From Chitinophagaceae bacterium (lineage in GTDB: Bacteria > Bacteroidota > Bacteroidia > Chitinophagales > Chitinophagaceae), in contig CANGNA010000008.1 in NCBI GenBank assembly GCA_947455215.1, forward strand, positions 1-64,000: 64,000 bases of DNA, given 5' to 3'. Shown piece by piece: positions 1-8,185 of the stretch; within the stretch, counting starts at the first letter, position 1, and every line of letters starts with the position of its first letter. Below the pieces are notes generated by a model. The model made no database searches and was not told where the DNA came from. It saw nothing but the letters and a program-made list of their open reading frames with translations. The translations under genes and the position numbers were made by a program.

Positions 1-12
1 ATTCGACCGATA

Positions 13-1341
13 ATGCAGAACGACAAAACAACATTAAAAGACCTTTCTATATATACCGCTGATGCAAGCGGGGGTATTTTTTCGCTTATAGACCGCACTA
101 CATCTCAGGTGGGCCGCGATCACCTCAAGAGGCATATTGCCCAGCCACCGGCCACGGCCAGCCACCTGGTCAAGCTGCAGGATGCGGTAAAGTTCTGGCA
201 GGCCAATGTGGTGCTGTGGCCTAAGGTGATCTCCAACGGCACCATCATCATGCTGGAAAAGTTCTTCGAGTCAGCCGACCATGTGAGTGCCCCACCAACG
301 GGCGTTACGCTGATGATGGGGGCCATGTTGCAGCGGCTGCTGAACAGGCAGGAGTATTTTCTTACCCGGTTCTCATTATCGCACCTGTCCGACTTTCTGA
401 AAGGTTGCCGGCAGTTGGCTGATATTGCGGCACGCCCCGATGTGCCCGAGCTGCTGAAGAGCGAGCTGGACAACATCAATAAAGAGCTGGAGCACCGCCT
501 TGTAGAGCGGATGATGGCCGTGAACAACGAGACCAAATATGCAGACCTTGCCCAGCTGAACTACCTGGCGCGGCGCGAGATGAAAAGCATGATATACAGG
601 CTCATTGCCTCATATGCCCGGCTGGATGCCTGGCAGGCAATGGCCAGGGCCACTACGGAGCATAACTGGGTGTTCCCGGAGATACTGCCGGAATCGCCCA
701 TACAGTTCGAGATGGAGCAACTGTATCACCCGCTGGTGACCACCCCGGTGGCCTACGATATACAGTTTGATAACAGCCGCAATTTCCTGGTGATCACCGG
801 CGCCAATATGTCGGGTAAGACCACCTTTATGCGCTCACTGGGCGTGGGTGCATTGATGGCACACCTGGGTATGGGCGTGCCGGCAAAGGCGCTGCGCATC
901 AGCTTTCTGCATGGTATCATTACCAACATGCACGTAGAGGACAACATCCTTAAAGGTGAAAGCTACTTCTTTGCCGAGGTGCAGCGCATCAAACAAACCG
1001 CCGAACGGATATGCCAGGACAAGCCCCACCTGGTATTGATGGATGAACTGTTCAAGGGCACCAATGTGCACGACGCATATGAGTGTACCAAGGCTGTAAT
1101 GGATGGCCTGCTTAATCATAACCATCACCTGATGATCCTCTCTACCCACCTGTATGAGGTAGCGCATAAATTCCAGGATCATAAGGAAATATTGTTTGCC
1201 TACTTTGTAACCGAGATGGAGCATGACGACTATAAATTTACCTACGAGCTGAAGCCGGGCATATCCAACGACAGGATAGGCTATCGGATATTGCAGCAGG
1301 AAGGCGTAATTTCGCTGCTACAAAACAAGGCCAAACAATGA
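13..1341 (+). CDS. MutS-related DNA mismatch repair ATPase (short form)
   Basis: The protein (442 aa from the first ATG) matches the short MutS-like family of Bacteroidota. It has a helical lever/clamp region in the first 240 residues and a C-terminal MutS domain V ATPase. The Walker A loop GANMSGKTT lies near residue 264 and the Walker B segment LVLMDE near 343, followed by FKGTN. The N-terminal mismatch-recognition domain of full MutS is absent, so mismatch binding is not expected; DNA-structure binding coupled to ATP hydrolysis is the inferred role. The frame is open to the left edge, so a start further upstream cannot be excluded, but the first residues resemble the N terminus of short relatives. 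Its stop overlaps the start of the next small gene (ATGA). Confidence 0.85.
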   Translation: MQNDKTTLKDLSIYTADASGGIFSLIDRTTSQVGRDHLKRHIAQPPATASHLVKLQDAVKFWQANVVLWPKVISNGTIIMLEKFFESADHVSAPPTGVTLMMGAMLQRLLNRQEYFLTRFSLSHLSDFLKGCRQLADIAARPDVPELLKSELDNINKELEHRLVERMMAVNNETKYADLAQLNYLARREMKSMIYRLIASYARLDAWQAMARATTEHNWVFPEILPESPIQFEMEQLYHPLVTTPVAYDIQFDNSRNFLVITGANMSGKTTFMRSLGVGALMAHLGMGVPAKALRISFLHGIITNMHVEDNILKGESYFFAEVQRIKQTAERICQDKPHLVLMDELFKGTNVHDAYECTKAVMDGLLNHNHHLMILSTHLYEVAHKFQDHKEILFAYFVTEMEHDDYKFTYELKPGISNDRIGYRILQQEGVISLLQNKAKQ

Positions 1342-1499
1342 TAAAAGCACGCGTGTTTGTTGTTATTCTTACCCTTTTCATTTTTTTACCGGTAGCTTAC
1401 TTGCTCTTCCGCGAAGGCATGTACAGGTCAAAGCACGGGAATACCCCCATTCCCGCAGAGCAGCAAGCAGATACTGTGCGGAAGGACACCTTGAAATAA
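1338..1499 (+). CDS. Small single-pass membrane protein, translationally coupled to the MutS-like gene
   Basis: A 53-residue frame starts at an ATG that overlaps the preceding stop codon by four bases (ATGA). It begins with a basic MIKAR, followed by a strongly hydrophobic stretch of about 18 residues ending near YLLF, then a polar tail rich in Pro, Gln and Lys. This is the pattern of a single N-terminal membrane anchor. No function is recognised. The overlap suggests co-translation with the ATPase, but conservation would be needed to be sure that it is a gene. Confidence 0.5.
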   Translation: MIKARVFVVILTLFIFLPVAYLLFREGMYRSKHGNTPIPAEQQADTVRKDTLK

Positions 1500-1548
1500 T
1501 TATCTATTGATTTTAAGTTACTTATATAACTTTGAACAAACCGAAAAT

Positions 1549-2007
1549 ATGGCGTTACCCAACATTTTTACCCGTAGTGTCACCGATGAGGTGATCGGGC
1601 GTATCAATAAACTCACCCCGGCCACGCAGCCGCAATGGGGAAAGATGAGCGTATCGCAGATGCTGGCCCATTGCTGCGTGACCTACGAAATGGCGTATGA
1701 AAATAAGCATCCTAAGCCGTCGGGGCTGGCCAGGTTTTTCCTGAAAGCATTTGTAAAGGATATTGTTGTGTCGGAAAAGCCATACAAGCATAACTCCCGC
1801 ACAGCACCTGCCTTCCTGGTTACCGACGAAAAAGTGTTTGAGACAGAAAAGAAACGCCTGACCGATTACCTGAACAAAACAGAGCAGCTGGGCATTGCCC
1901 ATTTTGACGGCAAAGAGTCGCTCTCTTTCGGCAAACTGAATAAGCAGGAGTGGAATAATATGCTTTATAAACACCTGGATCATCACCTTACCCAGTTTGG
2001 TGTATAA
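1549..2007 (+). CDS. DUF1569 (DinB-like) family protein
   Basis: The 152-residue product (start MALPNIF) has the pattern of DUF1569, a four-helix DinB-like fold. It shows KMSVSQMLAHC near residue 35 and a C-terminal YKHLDHHLTQFGV. The spaced histidines are the residues expected to bind a metal in this fold. Related DinB enzymes are thiol-dependent transferases, but no substrate can be assigned. The ATG at 1549 is preferred over an earlier non-ATG start at 1507, because the extra residues look unrelated to the family. Confidence 0.75.
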   Translation: MALPNIFTRSVTDEVIGRINKLTPATQPQWGKMSVSQMLAHCCVTYEMAYENKHPKPSGLARFFLKAFVKDIVVSEKPYKHNSRTAPAFLVTDEKVFETEKKRLTDYLNKTEQLGIAHFDGKESLSFGKLNKQEWNNMLYKHLDHHLTQFGV

Positions 2008-2104
2008 TAATTAACGGTATCGATACGTTTATAGTGCAATAGCGGCAGCATCAGATAATAGAATATTTAATAAGCTGTTAAATACCTCCATTCTCCGGTG
2101 CCTG

Positions 2105-2136
2105 TTTGTTCCTGAGGATTTATGAAGTTATCTTTG
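2105..2136 (+). promoter_or_regulatory. Bacteroidota -33/-7 promoter of the EGF-like lipoprotein gene
   Basis: TTTG at 2105-2108 is followed, after a 20-base spacer, by TATCTTTG at 2129-2136. Together these match the Bacteroidota housekeeping consensus (TTTG, about 19 bases, TAnnTTTG). It would give a leader of roughly 45 bases before the ATG at 2186. Confidence 0.6.
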
Positions 2137-2185
2137 CCGCCGGTCGTAGTGATCAAAGAACAATAATCAAAATAAGAAATAGTAT

Positions 2186-2701
2186 ATGAAAACATTCCGT
2201 CTTCTTGCGCTGAGCGCTCTTGTAACTGTAGCATCGGCTACTGCTATCTTCTACGCTTCCTGCTCTAAAGATGAATGTAAGAACACAGTTTGTAAGAACG
2301 GTGGCACTTGCAGTGGCGGTACTTGTGTTTGCCCTATAGGGTTCACAGGATCTACCTGCAGCACACGCTCTTTTGTAGGCCGTTGGGCTGGTAATGATGC
2401 GTGCAATCCTGATTCTATAGCCGGTGCAGTTGTCATCAACATGGCCACTGCTACAGACACTACCAAGATCACCATCAGCAATATTGCCGGCAGCACTGCC
2501 AGCATACAGGGCACTATCGTGTCTCCTACAGTAATTACTTATAATAACCTGGTGCTCAACCGCACCATCGGAGGTGTAACAGCAGCGGATACACTGGATG
2601 GCAACATAACGCTGACCAACAATGCTACCTTTACACATACCTATACCGAGCGCAGGGGTACTATTAAATATACCTGCACCGGCACTTACAGCAAAATGTA
2701 A
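2186..2701 (+). CDS. Secreted lipoprotein with an EGF-like domain (copy 1)
   Basis: This 171-residue protein starts with a signal peptide ending in a lipobox (FYASC). It is followed by a six-cysteine EGF-like module of about 30 residues with spacing C-x4-C-x5-C-x4-C-x1-C-x8-C, including KNGGTC and CVCP. A Thr/Ser/Asn-rich C-terminal region of about 110 residues is probably a beta domain. It is closely related to the genes at 3291 and, more distantly, 36780. EGF modules are adhesion or protein-binding domains in eukaryotes; here an outer-surface lipoprotein is inferred and no partner is known. Confidence 0.7.
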   Translation: MKTFRLLALSALVTVASATAIFYASCSKDECKNTVCKNGGTCSGGTCVCPIGFTGSTCSTRSFVGRWAGNDACNPDSIAGAVVINMATATDTTKITISNIAGSTASIQGTIVSPTVITYNNLVLNRTIGGVTAADTLDGNITLTNNATFTHTYTERRGTIKYTCTGTYSKM

Positions 2702-2722
2702 TATCCTGATAACAGAATTGAC

Positions 2723-2765
2723 AAGAGGGTGTCGCCGTAACCGGGACACCCTCTTCTTATTTTTG
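2723..2765 (+). terminator. Rho-independent terminator after the EGF-like lipoprotein
   Basis: An 11-base stem (AAGAGGGTGTC at 2723-2733 with GACACCCTCTT at 2745-2755) has an 11-base loop and is followed by a T-rich tail. It separates this gene from the convergent lipoprotein gene. Confidence 0.7.
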
Positions 2766-2785
2766 TTGCTTTGTGTGTAGTGTTA

Positions 2786-3115
2786 TCAATGCCCTGTAGG
2801 ATGAGGGGGCACAGGCGTGGCCGGCGCAGGCGGCGGTGGCGTGACCGTAGGTATAGACCGCGCAGTATTGCCATGCCGGGTGGTTGTAGTGCCGGCGGCA
2901 TTAGCTGTTTTAATAGAATCAGCTAAGCGCTGGGCTTCGGCATTTATAATGGCTGCATTCTGTGCATCTAATGCTCTGGCAATGCTGTCTTTTTTAAAAT
3001 TGACGGCAGAATCTGTTTGGGCTTGCGCGCCGGATTGCTTCTCTCCCTCTTTACCCCCGCAAGACGCCAGGCTGCCCATTATAGCCAGTAATAATAGCTT
3101 TTTAATTGCACGCAT
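2786..3115 (-). CDS. Small Ala/Pro-rich lipoprotein
   Basis: The product is 109 residues from the ATG at 3115, chosen because a purine-rich GGAAAAGGAAAC lies directly before it. A short basic/hydrophobic signal ends in a lipobox (GSLASC) followed by GGKEGEK. The mature part is low in complexity: an Ala/Asp/Ser stretch with DSI motifs and a Pro-rich tail. It resembles the lipoprotein gene at 3950-4378 (same CGG start and repeated ADSI-type segments). No function is recognised; a surface or periplasmic spacer protein is possible. Confidence 0.6.
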   Translation of the reverse strand: MRAIKKLLLLAIMGSLASCGGKEGEKQSGAQAQTDSAVNFKKDSIARALDAQNAAIINAEAQRLADSIKTANAAGTTTTRHGNTARSIPTVTPPPPAPATPVPPHPTGH

Positions 3116-3204
3116 CGTTTCCTTTTCCTTCATAAATACTAAGCGCTAAAGTAGTGAACATGGACGGAAAATGATCCGTGGTGATTTAAATTTATATGGG
3201 CTTT

Positions 3205-3237
3205 TTTGTCAAATAGAGCATATTTGCTGTATCTTTG
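3205..3237 (+). promoter_or_regulatory. Bacteroidota -33/-7 promoter of the second EGF-like lipoprotein gene
   Basis: TTTG at 3205-3208 and TATCTTTG at 3230-3237 are separated by 21 bases. The -7 element is identical to that of the paralogous gene at 2186, suggesting that promoter and gene were duplicated together. Confidence 0.6.
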
Positions 3238-3290
3238 GCACGAATTTTATTGAAGATATAACCAATTAATCAATCAAAAAAGGAGAATAT

Positions 3291-3800
3291 ATGAAAACAC
3301 TTCGTCTTATTGCGCTGAGCGCCCTTGTAACTGTAGCTTCTGCTACTGCCATTTTTTCAACGTCTTGCTCTAAGGATGCATGCAAGGACGTAACTTGTCA
3401 GAATGGCGGTACTTGTTCCGATGGTACTTGTGTATGCCCTACAGGTTATGAAGGCACCAGCTGCGAAACGATGTCAAGGACCAAATTCACGAAATCGTGG
3501 TCTGCAACAGATCACCTGGTAGGTGGAACTTTTGTTGCTTCTTATACTGCAAATATATCTGCAGGTACTGCAACTACAGATGTACTGATCGGTACATCAT
3601 TCTCCGACAATTTCTTTACTCACAATATCAACGCCTCTGTAGCAGGCAACACTATTACCATTGTAAGCCAGAAGCCTGATAACAACCATTATGTAGTAGC
3701 AGGCACAGGTACTTATGCCAGCGGTTCGATCACATGGAATTACACGATCACCAACGATTCTACTTCAGTTACCCAGACTTACACCGGTACCTGGAACTAA
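3291..3800 (+). CDS. Secreted lipoprotein with an EGF-like domain (copy 2)
   Basis: This 169-residue paralogue of the gene at 2186 shares an almost identical signal peptide, a lipobox ending in STSC, and the same EGF spacing (C-x4-C-x5-C-x4-C-x1-C-x8-C, with QNGGTC and CVCPTGYEG). The C-terminal beta-like region has diverged. The ATG follows a GGAG ribosome-binding site. The pair is interrupted by a convergent lipoprotein gene, so it is not an operon. The role is unknown beyond a probable surface lipoprotein. Confidence 0.7.
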   Translation: MKTLRLIALSALVTVASATAIFSTSCSKDACKDVTCQNGGTCSDGTCVCPTGYEGTSCETMSRTKFTKSWSATDHLVGGTFVASYTANISAGTATTDVLIGTSFSDNFFTHNINASVAGNTITIVSQKPDNNHYVVAGTGTYASGSITWNYTITNDSTSVTQTYTGTWN

Positions 3801-3822
3801 GGAACAACACCATATTTTATAG

Positions 3823-3852
3823 GAAAAGCCCCATATTGGGGCTTTTCTTTTT
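3823..3852 (+). terminator. Terminator of EGF-like lipoprotein copy 2
   Basis: GAAAAGCCCC (3823-3832) and GGGGCTTTTC (3838-3847) form a 10-base stem with loop ATATT, followed by TTTTT. Confidence 0.8.
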
Positions 3853-3877
3853 GGGGTAAGCCCGTTGGCTTAAAGAC

Positions 3878-3913
3878 AAAAAATCCCGGCAACTTCTGTT
3901 GCCGGGATTTTTT
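3878..3913 (-). terminator. Terminator of the lipoprotein gene at 3950-4378
   Basis: A perfect 16-base stem (3878-3893 with 3898-3913) built on TCCCGGCAAC with loop TTCT has A/T runs at both ends, so it could act in both directions. It lies just 3' of the minus-strand lipoprotein gene. Confidence 0.8.
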
Positions 3914-3949
3914 TGTATGATCTATAGCCTCATTTGCGGGCCGGAAAGA

Positions 3950-4378
3950 TTATTTCCTTCCGTTGAACTTAGCGTCCTGTGCTTTTTGCTGTTCAGGAGT
4001 TGGCTTAGATGTCTGAGCATTGTTACCATTCCTGCTGTCGAACTTGCTATCCTGTGCAGATTTTGTTGGTACCGGTGCTGCAGGAGTTTTAGTTGTGGTA
4101 GTAGAATGGGCGGCGTGTGCCTTTGTTCCACCCTTAGAACCCTTTTCAGCAGCAGCCTTTTCGTCAGCAGCCTTTGTAGAGTCTGCAGCATGCTGAGCAG
4201 CGGCCGCAGTAGCAGCCTGCATTTCTGCATCCTTAGCCTTTACAATAGAATCCTGCTTTGCAGCGTTAGCGATAGAATCAGCCTTAGCCTGCTCTGCAGC
4301 CTTATCGGCTTCTTTGTTGCCACCGCAAGATGCGAACAGTATGGCACTGCCGGCAAGGAGTAAAAATGTTTTCTTCAT
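3950..4378 (-). CDS. Ala/Lys-rich lipoprotein
   Basis: The protein is 142 residues from MKKTFLLL, with a signal peptide and lipobox (LFASC) followed by GGNKEADK. The mature chain is almost entirely low-complexity: Ala, Lys, Asp, Gln and Thr with recurrent ADSI and AQDSKF segments, probably extended or coiled. Two near-repeats (AQDSKFDSRN and AQDAKFNGRK) occur near the C terminus. It is related in style to the lipoprotein at 2786. Function is unknown. The longer frame (to 4441) adds residues before the signal peptide and is not used. Confidence 0.65.
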   Translation of the reverse strand: MKKTFLLLAGSAILFASCGGNKEADKAAEQAKADSIANAAKQDSIVKAKDAEMQAATAAAAQHAADSTKAADEKAAAEKGSKGGTKAHAAHSTTTTKTPAAPVPTKSAQDSKFDSRNGNNAQTSKPTPEQQKAQDAKFNGRK

Positions 4379-4450
4379 TGTATATGTTTTAATTGGTGCA
4401 AAATTATCATTAAATCTAAATCCTGTAAAGGCGCAGTACAAATATCTTTG

Positions 4451-5998
4451 TTAATTATCGCGATCCTTTTTATCATCGACTTCATCCTCCGGGCAACCGT
4501 GATTCCGCCATGGGCCACCATCGTCCGGACATTTATCTCTTTTGTCAGACACATGGTCGCCGTCGCGGTCTCTGATCTTCTTTTTGTGGAATGGTACAAA
4601 CCCACCTACATAAAAATTCATGCCATGCTGGTGCGATACGAAGGCCAGCATATCATCGCTGCCAACATAAAAGCCATAGGCCCGCAGGCCGATGCCCATC
4701 TTAAAATCGTTGGCCAGCATGCTATAGGTGAGCGGCACAGCCACCATAAAGCGGCGGGTATCGTATCGCGGTGTAACTGTTAACTGGTTGTAATAAGAGT
4801 TGCCGAAATAGCCACGGTTCACCATATTATTAAAGTACGTGGCGTTGATGTACACATTGCGTTTAAGGTGGTAATCAGCAGTGAGCACCAACGTGGCCGG
4901 CATATACAACCTGTTCGATTGCTTACCGGTATCTACCGAAAACCCCTGGCGGGTAGCATATGCCCTAAGATCGTCGTAGTTTTTTACATTATCAGAAAGC
5001 CCTTTGCCGGTAAGATAACCGTTGCCCTTTATATCTACAGTAAAATTATTGTTCGTATTGTAGAGGATCGACCCCAGATCGGTAACCGATGCTGCCAGCC
5101 TGAACTTGTACCTGTTCACTGTCTGGTCGCTCTCTGTTTTGCCATCCATCTCGTAGCGCGTAGCCTCGGGGTTCTCTATATAGTCGTACACTACCCCAAA
5201 GTCGGCACCAAAACCATTGCCGCTCTTACTGTTCACCAACTGATCGAATATGCTGTTGCTGCCTATGCCCGATGAGAGCGACTTAGTGCTGCCGGCCAGG
5301 TTGCTGGAATATAATACTTCGGTATTATTGGCATAGATAGAATCTTGTCCCGGCGCATAGTGCAGATCCAGGTTATTGCCTTTCAGGCCTATGTAGCCTA
5401 TGCCATTCAGGTAGCGCAAGGTTGCGCCGGCCTTCAGTTCGTGATGGCCTTTTTCAATCAGTACCGCACCATAGGTCAGCGCTGCTTCGCCCCAGGCATG
5501 GCCTGTCCAGTTAAAGTTTTTCGAGACAAGGTCTATGTTAGTGCCCGTTGTGTAATCGAAATCCGTAACGGTGCGGTATAATGAGGTACTAAAATTATTG
5601 AATTGGTTGATGGCCCGTAAGCGGGTGGAGATGCCAATACTATGGCGGTGGTTGATGGCGACCATCACTCCCGGCCCCCTCACTTCAGCCGATGGTGCTA
5701 CCAGGCTGAAGCTCTGCTTGTCGGAAAACGTGAATACATCATTTATATTGGTACTGTTGCCGTTGATGAACCGCTTGATGCCGCCCACTGTATTCAGCTT
5801 GCCCAGGTCGTTATCAACCCCGGCATTGATGCTCAACAGGTCTATCACCAACCTGTCCCTGTTATCGGCAATATTGGCCGGGTTAAGGTATAGGCTGCTC
5901 ATGCCGCTCCAGCTGCCGGTAGCCACGCCCATATAATGCTGGGCATTGGCATAGGCGCAGGGGGCAAGTAATGCGGTGACAAGTATGAATTTTTTCAT
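4451..5998 (-). CDS. Outer-membrane beta-barrel protein of the DUF5723 type with calcium-binding-like tail
   Basis: The 515-residue protein begins with a signal peptide (MKKFILV...ANAQ) and a segment typical of DUF5723 proteins (SSLYLNPANIADNRDRL). Long alternating beta strands of an outer-membrane barrel follow. Near the C terminus (about residues 485-510) is a thrombospondin type-3-like Asp-rich stretch, DRDGDHVSDKRDKCPDDGG, normally a calcium-binding linker before an OmpA domain. Here the protein ends soon after it, so no peptidoglycan-binding domain is present. A structural or gliding/secretion-associated surface role is possible but not shown. Confidence 0.65.
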   Translation of the reverse strand: MKKFILVTALLAPCAYANAQHYMGVATGSWSGMSSLYLNPANIADNRDRLVIDLLSINAGVDNDLGKLNTVGGIKRFINGNSTNINDVFTFSDKQSFSLVAPSAEVRGPGVMVAINHRHSIGISTRLRAINQFNNFSTSLYRTVTDFDYTTGTNIDLVSKNFNWTGHAWGEAALTYGAVLIEKGHHELKAGATLRYLNGIGYIGLKGNNLDLHYAPGQDSIYANNTEVLYSSNLAGSTKSLSSGIGSNSIFDQLVNSKSGNGFGADFGVVYDYIENPEATRYEMDGKTESDQTVNRYKFRLAASVTDLGSILYNTNNNFTVDIKGNGYLTGKGLSDNVKNYDDLRAYATRQGFSVDTGKQSNRLYMPATLVLTADYHLKRNVYINATYFNNMVNRGYFGNSYYNQLTVTPRYDTRRFMVAVPLTYSMLANDFKMGIGLRAYGFYVGSDDMLAFVSHQHGMNFYVGGFVPFHKKKIRDRDGDHVSDKRDKCPDDGGPWRNHGCPEDEVDDKKDRDN

Positions 5999-6120
5999 GC
6001 AAATAATATTTCCACGCCGTAACACGGACATTATATTATGCTAAAGTAATAAACATGCACTATAACAGGTAATATTTCGGCAATTCATTTGGCAGCCTAT
6101 ACATCTATAGGACAATTCTA

Positions 6121-6152
6121 TTTCCATAAATGCATGTACCTACATACATTTG
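6121..6152 (+). promoter_or_regulatory. Probable -33/-7 promoter of the YceI gene
   Basis: TTTC at 6121-6124 and TACATTTG at 6145-6152 are separated by 20 bases. The 31-base leader is nearly all A and C (repeated AAAAC), the A-rich unstructured leader typical of well-translated Bacteroidota genes that lack a strong Shine-Dalgarno sequence. Confidence 0.5.
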
Positions 6153-6183
6153 CATTACAAAACAAAACAAAAAACAAAACAGT

Positions 6184-6840
6184 ATGAAAAAGATCACACT
6201 ATTCCTGGCCTTTGCCGCAGCAGCGCTGACAGTAAACGCACAGACAAAGACAACAACTACTAAAACAACAAAAACTACAACCACTACTAAGACAGCGGCA
6301 CCCGTAGCCGGCCCTGCAAAGTGGAATGTGGATGCGTCTCATTCATCAGTTAAATTCTCTGTATCACATCTTACCGTGTCTGAAGTAGAAGGTACATTCA
6401 AAGTATTTAATGGTACTATCGATGCACCTACTGCTGACTTCAACAATGCTAAAGTTGCTTTCGATGTAGATGTGAACAGCATCAATACAGATAACGAAAT
6501 GCGTGACAAGCACCTGAAGAGCGATGACTTCTTCAATGCTGAGAAATATCCTAAGATGACCTTCACCAGCACTGCTTTCCGCAAAACAACCGGTAACAAC
6601 TATGTACTGGAAGGCAACCTGACCATCCGCGACGTAACTAAGAAGGCAACTTTCGCTGTTGTTTACGGTGGTACTGTAAAGGATCCATATGGTAACATCA
6701 AGGCCGGTTTCAAAGCAACAGGCAAGATCAGCCGTAAAGCTTATGGCCTGAAGTGGAGCGCACTGACAGAAGCGGGTGGTGCTGTAGTAGGCGACGAAGT
6801 GAGCATGAACATCAAGCTGGAATTTGCACAGGCAAAATAA
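6184..6840 (+). CDS. YceI family periplasmic lipid-binding protein
   Basis: The 218-residue product has a signal peptide (ending VNAQ), a Thr/Lys repeat linker of about 25 residues (TKTTTTK type), and a YceI domain from about residue 40. The domain begins WNVDASHSSVKFSVSHL and contains the family segments MRDKHLKSDDFFNAEKYP and MTFTST. YceI proteins are lipocalin-like barrels that bind isoprenoid or similar amphiphilic molecules in the periplasm. The ATG at 6184 is preferred because the signal peptide starts there. A strong terminator follows, so the gene is monocistronic. Confidence 0.88.
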   Translation: MKKITLFLAFAAAALTVNAQTKTTTTKTTKTTTTTKTAAPVAGPAKWNVDASHSSVKFSVSHLTVSEVEGTFKVFNGTIDAPTADFNNAKVAFDVDVNSINTDNEMRDKHLKSDDFFNAEKYPKMTFTSTAFRKTTGNNYVLEGNLTIRDVTKKATFAVVYGGTVKDPYGNIKAGFKATGKISRKAYGLKWSALTEAGGAVVGDEVSMNIKLEFAQAK

Positions 6841-6868
6841 GAGTGGTTTTTATAGTGAGTAAATGTGT

Positions 6869-6894
6869 AAAGCGGCCCTTCGGGGCCGCTTTTT
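6869..6894 (+). terminator. Terminator of the YceI gene
   Basis: AAAGCGGCCC and GGGCCGCTTT form a stem around a stable TTCG tetraloop, followed by further T residues. Confidence 0.85.
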
Positions 6895-6990
6895 CCGTAT
6901 TGCCTTTTTGGTTAAAAAAGACAGCACATAAGTTATTAGCTATCGGGAATAGTGCTGATGTACTATTTTTATGGACTAAAACTATAGACC

Positions 6991-7545
6991 ATGGTAAGGC
7001 GCATTGCTATTATTGCACTCTTCCTGATATTCAGCAACAATATCCATACATGCTATGCAGGCAGCTATCCATGGCAGCCCGGGCTGCAGCTGACGTGGAG
7101 CGACTTCCAGGGAGCACCCGATGCGACGAGCAGCTTCCTTGCCAATACCCATTACACCATCAACTACCGGTATGTGTGGGATGGAGAGGGCACCATGAAG
7201 TGTACGGTCAATTGTCTTTTCGACCAGGATAAGTCGTGGAAAAAAGCAGGCAACCTATCGGATGCCTTATTAAGGCATGAGCAATTGCATTTTAATGTGG
7301 CTGAATTGTTTGCCCGCAAGATGCGGCAGGCATTCAACAGCTATGTGGCTTTTCATAAACACACGGCCAACACAGATAATGAACTGAAAGCCATCTATGA
7401 CCGGCTGTGGGCCGAGTGCAAGAGTTATAACGAACTGTATGATAAAGAGTCTGACCACTCGCGCAACAAGGCCAAGCAAGATGAGTGGGACAGGAAGATA
7501 ACTAACGATCTGCGCGGACTAGAACAGTTTGCTATAAAGGATTAA
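6991..7545 (+). CDS. DUF922 family secreted protein, putative zinc-dependent peptidase
   Basis: The 184-residue protein has a signal peptide (cleavage near CYAG). The mature part resembles DUF922: LTWSDFQG near residue 33, and RHEQLHFNVAELFARK near residue 92, which contains an HExxH zinc-protease signature (HEQLH). The C-terminal third is helical and charged. A secreted metalloprotease activity is inferred from the motif only. Its stop codon overlaps the stop of the convergent membrane-protein gene (shared bases 7542-7545). Confidence 0.7.
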   Translation: MVRRIAIIALFLIFSNNIHTCYAGSYPWQPGLQLTWSDFQGAPDATSSFLANTHYTINYRYVWDGEGTMKCTVNCLFDQDKSWKKAGNLSDALLRHEQLHFNVAELFARKMRQAFNSYVAFHKHTANTDNELKAIYDRLWAECKSYNELYDKESDHSRNKAKQDEWDRKITNDLRGLEQFAIKD

Positions 7546-8174
7546 GGCATCGGTATATAACCTGAACCATTACACCTTTTGCAATCGCCAGGCATCCATA
7601 CGGCTCCATGCCCAATCCGTGCTATATCATTTTTTGTCAGGTACGATTTGCCGAGGCAATTGGGGCAGATCAATGCCCGATCAGTATTTACTTTTACCAG
7701 CGGCCTTATTACATCTGGTTTATTGGTGGAAACGATATCTTCAATTTGCTTTATCAATTTTTCCTGCCCGGCATATAAGGTATAAAAGATACGCACTTCC
7801 TCATTGTCATTAAAGACCAAGACTACGGCAGGGCTAAATTTTCGCTGTTTACCCGGAGTCCCGAAATCCCTTATTGTATGGAGATTGCATTCAAGAATAT
7901 CTGTCCAACGCCATGTCTGACTGCCAACAGACAAGCGCTCCGAATCAATTAGTATTGACTTTGTTTGAGTCAGAAGAGCCCTTGTTGTTGTAGTTAAAAA
8001 CCATGTACAAGCTATCAATGCGAGCATAAGCGCCAACATTTTGTTGTCATATTTGTTGCCGGGGCTTGCAACAAAAAACAGAATCGGTACAAGGATCACC
8101 ATAAACAGGGTATAGACTACTATTAGTTGCCCCCAAACCTTTACGCTATTACGGTGATACTCGTGCCGTTCCAT
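7542..8174 (-). CDS. Two-pass membrane protein with C-terminal zinc-ribbon-like cysteines
   Basis: The 210-residue protein has two membrane helices (about residues 15-35 and 45-62). A PH-like or YcxB-like strand-rich region (SERLSVGSQTWRWTDI) follows. The C terminus carries two CxxC pairs (ICPNCLGK and DCKRCNGSGY), the second like the CxxCxGxG repeat of DnaJ. A cytosolic zinc-binding tail on a membrane anchor is inferred; the function is unknown. It lies 11 bases downstream of polA on the same strand, so it may be co-transcribed with it. Confidence 0.65.
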   Translation of the reverse strand: MERHEYHRNSVKVWGQLIVVYTLFMVILVPILFFVASPGNKYDNKMLALMLALIACTWFLTTTTRALLTQTKSILIDSERLSVGSQTWRWTDILECNLHTIRDFGTPGKQRKFSPAVVLVFNDNEEVRIFYTLYAGQEKLIKQIEDIVSTNKPDVIRPLVKVNTDRALICPNCLGKSYLTKNDIARIGHGAVWMPGDCKRCNGSGYIPMP

Positions 8175-8185
8175 TTAAATAACAG

